Origin: Bacteroidota bacterium
GTDB lineage: Bacteria > Bacteroidota > Bacteroidia > UKL13-3
Length of the DNA stretch: 6,021 nucleotides
Direction: 5' to 3'
Assembly (NCBI GenBank): GCA_947460565.1
Contig: CANHJJ010000124.1
Location: 1-6,021, forward strand
The notes beneath the pieces were generated by a model. That model did no database searches, had not been told where the DNA came from, and saw only the letters and a program-made list of their open reading frames with translations. A program made the translations under genes and the position numbers. Positions 1-6,021 of the stretch are shown here, one piece after another (positions within the stretch are counted from its first letter, which is position 1; each line of letters begins with the position of its first letter).

Positions 1-50
1 AAGGCGATATTGCCCACTAAAATTGCCGCCAAAAATATCAGTATTCTCAT
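1..50 (-). CDS. 5' end of a divergent gene, probable exported or membrane protein (partial)
   Basis: Reading leftward from an ATG at 50-48, the minus strand is open to the window edge and encodes MRILIFLAAILVGNIA. This is one basic residue followed by an unbroken hydrophobic run, which is what the start of a signal peptide or membrane anchor looks like. An in-frame ATG at 71-69 would add MDFYFSG. I prefer the inner start because it gives a more typical signal peptide, but the sequence does not decide this. The gene is divergent from the acyltransferase at 142, so the roughly 90 bp between them would hold both promoters. With only 16 residues visible, no family can be named, and the ORF could be fortuitous. 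Confidence 0.4.
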   Translation of the reverse strand, partial: MRILIFLAAILVGNIA

Positions 51-141
51 GCCGCTAAAATAGAAGTCCATTTGTTTTTTATGTATAAAATATTTCAACA
101 AAGTGTTTTGGAATTATATTGCCATCCAAAAAATATTCGAT

Positions 142-1011
142 ATGCCTAATTTTCGTTGGTATTATATCATAATTACGGCCCCTTTGTTTCTATTGTCGCT
201 GCTGCCTTTGTGGGTGCTGTTCGGTATTTCTGATTTCGTAAGGTTTTTGATTTACCATGTATTTGCTTATCGCAAGAAGGTGGTATTTGAGAATCTTCGG
301 AATTCGTTTCCAGATAAATCGGAGGAGTGGATTGAAAAAATGGCTTGGGCGTTTTATCGCAATTTGTTTGATGTAACCATCGAAACCATAAAAATGGCAA
401 GCGTTCAGAAATCCTTTTATAATAAACATTTGAAGCAAGAAGGTTTAGATATCATTCATGCATTAAATAAGAAGAATCAACCTTTTATATTGGTTTGTGG
501 ACACGCTGCCAATTGGGAGTGGGCTGGGCAGGCATTACAGCAGAATTCAAGTCAAGTGGATGTTTTATATCATCCATTAAGCAGCAAGTGGTTCGATTGG
601 TTTATGTATCATATTCGTACTCGCTTTGGTGTATATCCCATGGCTATGAATAATTCACTTCGTGAAATGATAGCTAGGAAAAACATTCCTTCAGCCATAA
701 CCTTTATTGCCGACCAAACACCAAGTTCAACAAATTGTCATTGGATGAACTTCTTAAACCAAGATACACCTGTATTTCTAGGTGTTGAGAAATTAGCCAA
801 ACGATTTAATTATCCAATAGTGTTTGGAGAAGCGTATCGAACCAAGCGAGGTTATTATGATGTGAAATTTTGGATGTTGTGCGAAGAGCCCAATAAAACA
901 GCTGAATTTGAAATTACCGAAATGCATACCAAAGCTTTGGAGAAACAAATCATAAAACAACCTGACTTGTGGCTTTGGAGTCATAGGAGATGGAAGCATA
1001 AGAGGACTTAA
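142..1011 (+). CDS. LpxL/HtrB-family lysophospholipid/lipid A acyltransferase
   Basis: This 289-residue protein is a membrane-anchored acyltransferase of the LpxL/HtrB (lauroyl acyltransferase) family. The family transfers an acyl chain to lipid A precursors or related lipids at the inner membrane. After MPNFRW, residues 7 to about 38 are strongly hydrophobic and give the N-terminal anchor. The catalytic HX4E motif is seen as GHAANWE (H121, E126). It is followed by the family's ADQTP segment (D191, Q192) and the C-terminal WLWSHRRWK signature (277-285). The length is normal for Bacteroidota members. The frame is also open from a GTG at 103, but the ATG at 142 places the hydrophobic anchor at the very N-terminus as usual, so it is preferred. 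There is no Shine-Dalgarno sequence, which is normal in this phylum. Lipid A is the most likely acceptor, but other envelope lipids cannot be excluded. No lpx neighbour is present to settle it. Confidence 0.88.
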   Translation: MPNFRWYYIIITAPLFLLSLLPLWVLFGISDFVRFLIYHVFAYRKKVVFENLRNSFPDKSEEWIEKMAWAFYRNLFDVTIETIKMASVQKSFYNKHLKQEGLDIIHALNKKNQPFILVCGHAANWEWAGQALQQNSSQVDVLYHPLSSKWFDWFMYHIRTRFGVYPMAMNNSLREMIARKNIPSAITFIADQTPSSTNCHWMNFLNQDTPVFLGVEKLAKRFNYPIVFGEAYRTKRGYYDVKFWMLCEEPNKTAEFEITEMHTKALEKQIIKQPDLWLWSHRRWKHKRT

Positions 1012-1039
1012 TTAGCTTAATTTTATTGGTTATTGTTTA

Positions 1040-1047
1040 TAGGTTTG
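1040..1047 (+). promoter_or_regulatory. Candidate Bacteroidota -7 promoter element (distal)
   Basis: TAGGTTTG is an exact match to the Bacteroidota -7 consensus TAnnTTTG. It lies in the gap between the acyltransferase and the dihydroorotase-like gene. No clear TTTG-type -33 element stands about 20 nt upstream, and the 5' leader to the ATG at 1204 would be about 150 nt. It is therefore weaker than the match at 1147-1154 and may be chance in AT-rich DNA. Confidence 0.2.
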
Positions 1048-1146
1048 CATATATAGATGATGAGTTCGAATCTCTAGCTTATCAACCTTTCATCAAAAAT
1101 CCTAAAAAAAAGCGCCATCAAATTTTAAAAACTGTTTGCCAAGTAT

Positions 1147-1154
1147 TACATTTG
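1147..1154 (+). promoter_or_regulatory. Candidate -7 promoter element for the dihydroorotase-like gene
   Basis: TACATTTG matches the Bacteroidota -7 consensus TAnnTTTG exactly. It is 49 nt upstream of the preferred ATG at 1204, which would give a 5' leader of roughly 40 nt. A T-rich stretch (TTTT at 1123-1126) sits 20 nt upstream, where the -33 element is expected, but it lacks the consensus G. This is the best-placed promoter candidate for the 1204-3164 gene pair. It rests on motif and position only. Confidence 0.4.
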
Positions 1155-1203
1155 CCATTCAAGTAAGGTAGTTGAAAATTCAATTATTCCTGCTCACTTG
1201 AAC

Positions 1204-2484
1204 ATGAAAATACTCATCTTAAACACAGTTGTTTGTTGCCCATCGTCAGCCTATCACGGCAAAACCTGCGATATTTTAGTAAACGACAAACTTTTCGAAG
1301 ACATTCAAAGCTCCTCAAAAAAAGCATTTTCAGCCAGCAAAGGCATTAAAGTGTTTGATGCCAAAGGTGCATTTGTAAGCACTGGATGGTTGGATATGCG
1401 CAGCAACCTATGTGACCCAGGCTTTGAATACAAAGAAGATTTAGAAAGTGCAGCCAAAGCAGCTTCAGCAGGTGGTTACACGGCAGTATCCGCATTACCA
1501 TCCACTTTGCCAGTTATTCAAAGCAAATCTGAGGTTGAATATGTGATTAATAAATCATCAAATCTGCCTGTAAGTATTATTCCTTATGGCTGTATCAGTC
1601 AAAATAGGGAAGGCAAGGAAATGGCCGAGCTATTCGATATGTTTAAGGCTGGTGCGCCTGCCTTTACAGATGCCAATAAACCTATTGGGCAAGCTAGCCT
1701 TATGTTAAGGGCTTTGCAATATGCCAAAATATTTAATGGTTTAATCATTAGTCATGCTGAAGATACAAGCTTGAGCGCAGGCACATTTATGCATGAGGGT
1801 TTCACGAGTACCAATTTAGGTTTGAAAGGCAATCCCAATATGTCGGAAGAGTTGATGGTAACACGTGATATTGAATTGGCTAAATATGCTGAATCGCGCA
1901 TTCATTTTGCTCATATCAGCAGCAAAGGTAGCGTGGATATTATCCGCAGAGCCAAGAAACAAGGCGTTCAAGTGACATGTGATGTGTCGGTTGCACATTT
2001 GTGTTTTACTGACGAAAACCTAAAAGATTACGATAGCAATTATAAAATTAACCCTCCATTGAGAGGTAAAGAGGATAGAAAAGCCCTTTGGGAAGGTTTG
2101 ATTGATGGCACCATAGATTGCATCGTTAGCGATCATCATCCTGAGGATAAGGAGCATAAAGTGGTTGAGTTTGAATATGCCAATAAAGGTATGATAAACT
2201 TGCAAACATGTTATTCTCTCATCAATCAATACAAGCCGAAAACCCTTAGCAACGAGCGATTACAAGAAGTGTTGAGCAGCAAGCCTCGTCAGATTTTAGG
2301 ACTTGATACCTTGAAAATCGAAAAGGGAGCAGAAGCCAACCTTAGTATTTTTAATGAGGAAATGACTTGGTTATATGATGAAAAGAGTAATTATTCTCGC
2401 TCTCAAAATAGCCCTGTACTTGGTACAACCTTAAAAGGAAAAGCCCTTGCAACTGTTTGCAAAGGAAATATTTATATACAATAA
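1204..2484 (+). CDS. pyrC: Dihydroorotase-like protein lacking the HxH metal motif (probable pseudoenzyme)
   Basis: This 426-residue amidohydrolase-fold protein belongs to the class I ('multifunctional complex type') dihydroorotase family. Active members cyclise carbamoyl-aspartate to dihydroorotate in pyrimidine synthesis. Recognisable family blocks in order are GWLD...DPG (61-73), AFTDANKP (bridging-Asp region, about 153-160), SHAED (H184), HFAHIS (H237), NPPLR (283-287, substrate loop) and SDHHPED (D310, catalytic-Asp position). In active enzymes the first block reads DxHxH followed by REPG. Here it reads DMRSNLCDPG, so both histidines (now R66 and N68) and the substrate arginine (now C70) are gone. 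As I recall the family, many Bacteroidota carry this same degenerate subtype beside a second, active PyrC. By analogy with the noncatalytic PyrC' of pseudomonads it may scaffold aspartate transcarbamoylase, which is inference. The ATG at 1204 is preferred over a TTG at 1198. The symbol reflects the family, not proven activity. Confidence 0.85.
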   Translation: MKILILNTVVCCPSSAYHGKTCDILVNDKLFEDIQSSSKKAFSASKGIKVFDAKGAFVSTGWLDMRSNLCDPGFEYKEDLESAAKAASAGGYTAVSALPSTLPVIQSKSEVEYVINKSSNLPVSIIPYGCISQNREGKEMAELFDMFKAGAPAFTDANKPIGQASLMLRALQYAKIFNGLIISHAEDTSLSAGTFMHEGFTSTNLGLKGNPNMSEELMVTRDIELAKYAESRIHFAHISSKGSVDIIRRAKKQGVQVTCDVSVAHLCFTDENLKDYDSNYKINPPLRGKEDRKALWEGLIDGTIDCIVSDHHPEDKEHKVVEFEYANKGMINLQTCYSLINQYKPKTLSNERLQEVLSSKPRQILGLDTLKIEKGAEANLSIFNEEMTWLYDEKSNYSRSQNSPVLGTTLKGKALATVCKGNIYIQ

Positions 2485-2495
2485 CTACATACATC

Positions 2496-3164
2496 ATGTT
2501 AAGCACACAAAACGAAAACACACCTGTTCAGGATTCAATGCAAGCCTTATTAGAAACTTATGCTAGACTGAAAGGTGCCAGCAATATAATGCCCAAAATG
2601 CTTGAGATTTTTAATAACAAGCATATTGATTTTTTGTCGAGGGTAAAAAGACTGGATGAAATAATGGCTGAAGAGCCAGCTTATGAGCCACTAAGTGAAA
2701 TCATTTTTGATTTGTTAATGGTTCAGTTTTTAGCCGCAGAGCCTCATAAAGAAACCTATTTTGACAGTCCAGAATGGCAACATATTGAAGATGAAACCAT
2801 CAGTAGAGGAACTGAGTTGTTAAACTTATTGTTATACATCAGCGATGCCAACGAAGCGGATGCTGAAATTTCATTAGATGATTTCTTAAATGAATTTTTG
2901 TTGGTTGATACCGATGAATTTCAAGATGAATATAAGATTTATGAAGAATTGATTCGTAACACCGAATTGATGGAAGCTGAGTTGAGTTCAGTAAAACAAA
3001 TACAAGCAGCCATGAAAGAGGATGCTGAGTTGAAGGATATTTTCACACCTTTGGTATTGTTTTTCCAAAATCCATACAATGAATTGCCACCACCTGCTGA
3101 AAGCAATTTAAGTGCTTATGAAGCATCTGTATTGAATTGCCTTTGGGGTTATAACAGAGGTTAG
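2496..3164 (+). CDS. Unrecognised acidic, helical hypothetical protein
   Basis: I do not recognise this 222-residue protein. It begins 11 nt after the stop of the dihydroorotase-like gene, so the two are probably co-transcribed. It is very acidic: I count about 44 Asp+Glu against about 15 Lys+Arg. The acidity is concentrated in residues about 90-185, for example SLDDFLNEF and VDTDEFQDEYKIYEEL. The pattern of Leu/Ile/Phe between charged residues suggests a mostly alpha-helical soluble protein. There is no signal peptide, membrane segment, cysteine cluster or recognisable catalytic motif. A proline patch (ELPPPAESN) precedes a final helix ending in CLWGYNRG. The reading frame is open further upstream into the dihydroorotase-like gene (ATG at 2457). 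The ATG at 2496 removes that overlap and the odd MQRKYLYTITTYI leader, so I take it as the start. Its linkage suggests a protein partner role, but nothing in the sequence shows one. Confidence 0.75.
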   Translation: MLSTQNENTPVQDSMQALLETYARLKGASNIMPKMLEIFNNKHIDFLSRVKRLDEIMAEEPAYEPLSEIIFDLLMVQFLAAEPHKETYFDSPEWQHIEDETISRGTELLNLLLYISDANEADAEISLDDFLNEFLLVDTDEFQDEYKIYEELIRNTELMEAELSSVKQIQAAMKEDAELKDIFTPLVLFFQNPYNELPPPAESNLSAYEASVLNCLWGYNRG

Positions 3165-3251
3165 TATTTGATGAGTTAATTTATGTTTTGAGAAAAATTT
3201 CTTCATTTGACTTAAGGTTAATCATTGTATTCTATAACATATAAGCTATAA

Positions 3252-3755
3252 ATGGAAAAAATATTCAATATTGTATTTGTTTTCACTTTTATATTTCAAG
3301 CTTGTAGAAAAGATAGTTCAAATCATATTCCAATTGTACTGTCATTTGATGACTCAATAAAATTAGCAGTTAATTCAGCTGTTGACACTTTAATTCTTGG
3401 TAAGCAGAAATATAAATTTAAAGCGTATTTATGGAGAGATTTCATGCCACCGGCTCCAGATAATGGTATGCCTCTCAGGGCTATGAGCATTTTAACTAAT
3501 ATTGACTCCAATACCCTACCAGTGGAATTAAGTTTTGTCAAACAATACGTGTTTTCTAAAGATTCTATTTGGGCAACAAATTATGAGCCATTTATTGATA
3601 GATATTTGAAATATCAAATGATAAGAATCTCTGGAAATGGACCCAAATGGGGGCCTAATGTTTATGCAGATGTAATTTCTGAAATTCACGATTCGATTCG
3701 TGGAAAGGACTATTATGTAAGAGAAAGGAATGTACTCATTGAAAGGACTGATTGA
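3252..3755 (+). CDS. Small putative lipoprotein of unknown function
   Basis: This 167-residue protein starts MEKIFNIVFVFTFIFQAC. A lysine and a hydrophobic run are followed by Cys18, the layout of a type II (lipoprotein) signal peptide. The lipobox is FQAC: Phe at -3 and Gln at -2 depart from the usual L-[AST]-[GA]-C, although Bacteroidota tolerate looser boxes. After the cysteine comes RKDSSN, a short charged/polar tether. The mature part, about 150 residues, has alternating hydrophobic and polar residues suggesting beta structure. It contains two tryptophan- or proline-rich stretches (WRDFMPPAPDNG, NGPKWGPN) and no catalytic motif I recognise. It stands alone, with an 87-bp AT-rich gap before it and about 150 bp after it, and is a candidate lineage-specific accessory gene. 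Export is supported by sequence; function is unknown. Confidence 0.65.
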   Translation: MEKIFNIVFVFTFIFQACRKDSSNHIPIVLSFDDSIKLAVNSAVDTLILGKQKYKFKAYLWRDFMPPAPDNGMPLRAMSILTNIDSNTLPVELSFVKQYVFSKDSIWATNYEPFIDRYLKYQMIRISGNGPKWGPNVYADVISEIHDSIRGKDYYVRERNVLIERTD

Positions 3756-3882
3756 TGTTTTTTAGATAAATTCTCCAAATATTTAGATTTCATAGATTTT
3801 TATTAATATATTAAACAAATCCTCCATTAAATTTTATTAAAGATAATTTTTTCATCCTATCAATCTACTTAATTTGCTAACC

Positions 3883-3890
3883 TAATTTTG
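3883..3890 (+). promoter_or_regulatory. Candidate -7 promoter element for the exonuclease/GIY-YIG gene
   Basis: TAATTTTG matches the Bacteroidota -7 consensus TAnnTTTG and ends 14 nt before the ATG at 3905. Initiation about 7 nt downstream would leave a very short leader of under 10 nt. A near match (TTAATTTG, 3869-3876, one mismatch) lies just upstream and would give a more usual leader of about 20 nt. No clear TTTG-type -33 element is visible for either, so one of these may be the promoter but the choice is open. Confidence 0.3.
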
Positions 3891-3904
3891 CTTGTTACCA
3901 AAAA

Positions 3905-5296
3905 ATGTATGCCATTGTAGATATAGAAACCACAGGAGGATCGGCTGCTAGCAGTAAGATTATTGAAATAGCCATAGTGCTTCATAATGGAAAGGAAGTG
4001 GTTGAGCGTTATAGCACTTTGCTTAACCCGAAGTGTCGCATACCTTATTACATTACCCAAGTAACAGGCATTAATGACGAGATGGTACGAGATGCCCCTG
4101 CCTTTTATGAAGTAGCTAAATATATTATTGAGCTTACCAAAGATGCTACATTTGTTGCCCATAACTGCGCCTTTGATTATAGTTTTGTGAGGGCGGCCTA
4201 TAAAGATCTGGGATATGATTATAACAGAAAAACATTGTGTACTGTAAAGTTAAGTAAAAGCACTTTTAAAGGTTTGCCATCTTATAGTTTAGGCAATTTG
4301 TGCGAACGCTTGGACATACATATTAAAGACAGACATAGAGCCCTGGGAGATGCTGAGGCCACTGCTATTTTGTTTGGTAAAATCTTGACTTTGAATAGTT
4401 CAGTTTCTCATCAAAGTAGCCTATTGTTAGATACCCCCAAACGAAATATTCCTCCGCTTCTTAATGAATCTGTTTTAGATAAAATACCAAGTGGTATCAC
4501 AGGGGTTTATTATTTCTATAACCAAACCGGTGATGTTATTTATGTGGGTAAAAGCAATGATATCAAGAAAAGAATCATGCAGCATTTTGCTAGCAAAAGT
4601 GGTGGCAAGGCTTTAAGGATGTTGCATGAAATGGCAGATATTAGTTTTGAAAATACAGGAAGCGAACTCGTTGCTTTGCTGCTTGAATCGGATGAGATTA
4701 AAAGAATAAAGCCCTTTTATAATAGAGCACAAAAAAGAGCTACTTCCAGTTCATATTATGGCATATATGAAAGTATGGACGATAAACATTACCTACAATT
4801 AAAAATCGAAAGGTATAGAGACGATAGGGAATCATTGCTCACTTTTGATAATTTGAATATGGCCAAAGCCAGTTTGAACAAAGCGGTTGAGAATTTCCAA
4901 TTGTGCTTGAGTAAATGTGATTTGCATGCCTTTTCTGGTCCTTGTTTTAATTATCAAATCAAAAAGTGCAAAGGGGCTTGTGCTGAAATAGAAGAGGCTG
5001 AAAGCTATAACAAACGCGTTACTTCGGCTATTGATAGTTTCAATTTTCAAAACAAAAGTTTTTTTCTTGTCGGTAATGGGAGAAACCAAAATGAAAAATC
5101 AATGGTGTGTATTGAAAAGGGCCAATACATTGGTTTTGGCTATTTGGATCTTAGGTATACTCAAAATAACTTAGCAGAGATGGCATCCTGCATAAAAAGT
5201 TATAAGCATAATCGTGATATTCAAAAAATATTAAGTGCCTTGATGAGTAAATATGTAAAGATAGAATACCAGCCCTCTGACATTAGCAGTTTCTAA
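3905..5296 (+). CDS. DnaQ-like 3'-5' exonuclease fused to a GIY-YIG (UvrC/Cho-like) nuclease
   Basis: This 463-residue protein is a two-nuclease fusion, probably acting in cytoplasmic DNA repair. Residues 1-160 are a DEDDh exonuclease of the DNA polymerase III epsilon type: DIETTG (D6, E8), AHNCAFD (H86, D91) and HRALGDAEA (H144, D149) supply all the acidic ligands and the catalytic histidine. A linker of about 35 residues leads to a GIY-YIG endonuclease at about 196-275: GVYYF (200-204), VIYVGKS (211-217), R223, the metal-binding Glu in LLLESDE (E261) and N273. Residues 276-463 resemble the UvrC middle region, with C334, C338, C347, C355 and C359 in the pattern CLSKC...GPC...KKCKGAC. The C-terminal RNase H-like and HhH domains of full UvrC are absent, as in Cho. 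Related exonuclease/UvrC-N fusions are known in actinobacteria and occur in Bacteroidota. The start follows an AT-rich gap, and DIETTG begins at residue 6, so the N-terminus is right. Confidence 0.88.
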   Translation: MYAIVDIETTGGSAASSKIIEIAIVLHNGKEVVERYSTLLNPKCRIPYYITQVTGINDEMVRDAPAFYEVAKYIIELTKDATFVAHNCAFDYSFVRAAYKDLGYDYNRKTLCTVKLSKSTFKGLPSYSLGNLCERLDIHIKDRHRALGDAEATAILFGKILTLNSSVSHQSSLLLDTPKRNIPPLLNESVLDKIPSGITGVYYFYNQTGDVIYVGKSNDIKKRIMQHFASKSGGKALRMLHEMADISFENTGSELVALLLESDEIKRIKPFYNRAQKRATSSSYYGIYESMDDKHYLQLKIERYRDDRESLLTFDNLNMAKASLNKAVENFQLCLSKCDLHAFSGPCFNYQIKKCKGACAEIEEAESYNKRVTSAIDSFNFQNKSFFLVGNGRNQNEKSMVCIEKGQYIGFGYLDLRYTQNNLAEMASCIKSYKHNRDIQKILSALMSKYVKIEYQPSDISSF

Positions 5297-5334
5297 ATTT
5301 ATTGTTGATATTGCCACAAAGAGATTAACTAATA

Positions 5335-6021
5335 ATGCCTGTAATCCAATCCTCATTTTCTGGAAATCGTTTGTTAAAAAATGGTCATGCTGAAACCATC
5401 ATGCCTGCTTTGTTTAGGAAAGTGCAAACAGCCTATAAGCGAGAGCGTATAACTTTAGCGGATGGAGATTTTATGGATTTGGATTGGCAGAAACAAGGAG
5501 CTAAAAAAGTACTGGTTCTTTTTCATGGCTTGTAAGGTAGTTCGCAATCCCAATATATTAAAGGCTTTTCAAAGTTTTTTTATGACAAAGGTTATGATAC
5601 ATGTGCTGTGAATTTTCGCTCATGTAGTGGTGAAATGAACAAATTACTTCGCAGTTATAACAGTGGCGTGAGTGATGATATTGCCGAGGTTTTGAATCAT
5701 ATTTCAAAAAATAATTTGTATGAAGAAATGTACTTATGTGGTTTTAGTTTAGGTGGTAATGCCTTACTTAAGTATTTGGGTGAACAATCCAACAATGTTT
5801 TAAGTTTAATAAAAAAAGCAGCAGCCTTTTCTGTTCCTATAGATTTGGCAGGAAGTTCTAAGGTTTTGGCTAAAAGCACCAATAAGGTTTACATGCAACG
5901 TTTTTTGAATTCTTTAAATGCAAAAATGAAGCAAAAATCTCTGATGTTTCCCGGAACAATAGATGTAAAAGGAATTGAAAAAATAAAAACATTTGGAGAG
6001 TGGGATAGCAAATTTACCGCA
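5335..6021 (+). pseudogene. YheT-family alpha/beta hydrolase with in-frame stop; continues past the window
   Basis: The family is the YheT-type alpha/beta hydrolases, serine hydrolases with uncertain physiological substrates. The N-terminal block GHAETIMPALFRK (residues 17-29), the oxyanion-region VLFHG (H64, G65) and, further on, the nucleophile elbow GFSLGG (Ser138, codon 5746-5748) are all in one frame. That frame is broken once, by TAA at 5533-5535, where family members usually read HGLEGSS. Here it reads HGL-stop-GSSQSQYIKG. A single G-to-T change in a GAA glutamate codon would explain it. The 162 codons after the stop are open to the window edge and keep family motifs such as NFRSCSGEMN, so decay must be recent or the stop is a sequence error. 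As written, translation yields only 66 residues. A restart at the in-frame ATG 5635 would lack the HG loop. The catalytic Asp and His lie outside the window. The gene begins 38 nt after the nuclease gene and is probably co-transcribed with it. Confidence 0.82.

Noticed and set aside
103..141. GTG-initiated 13-residue N-terminal extension of the acyltransferase
   Set aside because: It would put extra residues before the N-terminal membrane anchor, which the ATG at 142 places correctly. Open frame alone is not evidence for its use.
1058..1085. tRNA-like T-arm sequence GAGTTCGAATCTC, suggesting a tRNA or integration-site remnant
   Set aside because: Only a 3-bp stem flanks the TTCGAAT loop. There is no matching acceptor 5' half, D-arm or anticodon arm upstream, which is the end of the acyltransferase gene and AT-rich spacer. 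No integrase or direct repeat is nearby.
2457..2495. Earlier ATG for the acidic protein, overlapping the dihydroorotase-like gene by 28 nt
   Set aside because: The added residues do not resemble the acidic helical body and overlap the upstream coding region. The ATG at 2496 gives a clean 11-nt spacing.
3191..3202. Possible terminator hairpin AGAAAAATTTCT after the acidic protein gene
   Set aside because: The stem is five mostly A-T pairs with a 2-nt loop and no U-tract follows, so it is too weak to call.
3803..3814. Perfect 12-bp palindrome TTAATATATTAA, possible operator
   Set aside because: It consists only of A and T in a very AT-rich gap, where such palindromes arise easily. It does not overlap the candidate promoter at 3883-3890 and no second copy was noticed.
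3869..4162. 97-codon antisense open frame over the start of the exonuclease gene
   Set aside because: The plus strand there encodes the exonuclease's conserved DIETTG and AHNCAFD motifs. The antisense frame shows no recognisable domain and is a shadow.
5335..5535. A genuine 66-residue small protein instead of a broken hydrolase
   Set aside because: The frame after the stop continues the same hydrolase family without a gap, including the GFSLGG nucleophile elbow, so the short ORF is the N-terminal piece of an interrupted gene.

Overview
The window looks like an ordinary chromosomal segment of an AT-rich Bacteroidota (Bacteroidetes) bacterium. Four observations point that way. The protein families are of the Bacteroidota type: the metal-ligand-less dihydroorotase-like protein, the exonuclease/GIY-YIG fusion and the YheT-type hydrolase with its GHAETI N-terminus. 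Start codons lack Shine-Dalgarno sequences. Sequences matching the Bacteroidota -7 promoter element TAnnTTTG precede two of the genes. A small lipoprotein with a relaxed lipobox is also present. No mobile element, CRISPR array, rRNA or complete tRNA was seen.

Layout. The left edge (1-50, minus strand) holds the first codons of a divergent gene with a signal-peptide-like N-terminus. Next, on the plus strand, comes an LpxL/HtrB-family acyltransferase (142-1011). A 192-bp intergenic stretch with candidate promoters follows. Then comes a probable two-gene unit: a dihydroorotase-like protein that has lost the metal-binding HxH motif (1204-2484) and, 11 nt later, an unrecognised, very acidic helical protein (2496-3164). 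A small orphan lipoprotein (3252-3755) follows. After another AT-rich gap lies a protein combining a DnaQ-like exonuclease, a GIY-YIG nuclease and a UvrC-like cysteine cluster (3905-5296). Only 38 nt further on is a YheT-family alpha/beta hydrolase (5335 to the right edge) interrupted by an in-frame TAA at 5533-5535.

The genes do not form one obvious pathway. They cover envelope lipid acylation, a pyrimidine-synthesis-related scaffold or pseudoenzyme, DNA repair and a serine hydrolase. All complete genes read rightward, but the gaps and promoter candidates suggest several transcription units. I found no convincing new multi-gene system. The points most worth checking are the nonsense codon in the hydrolase, the degenerate metal site of the dihydroorotase homologue with its tightly linked acidic partner, and the architecture of the exonuclease/GIY-YIG fusion.
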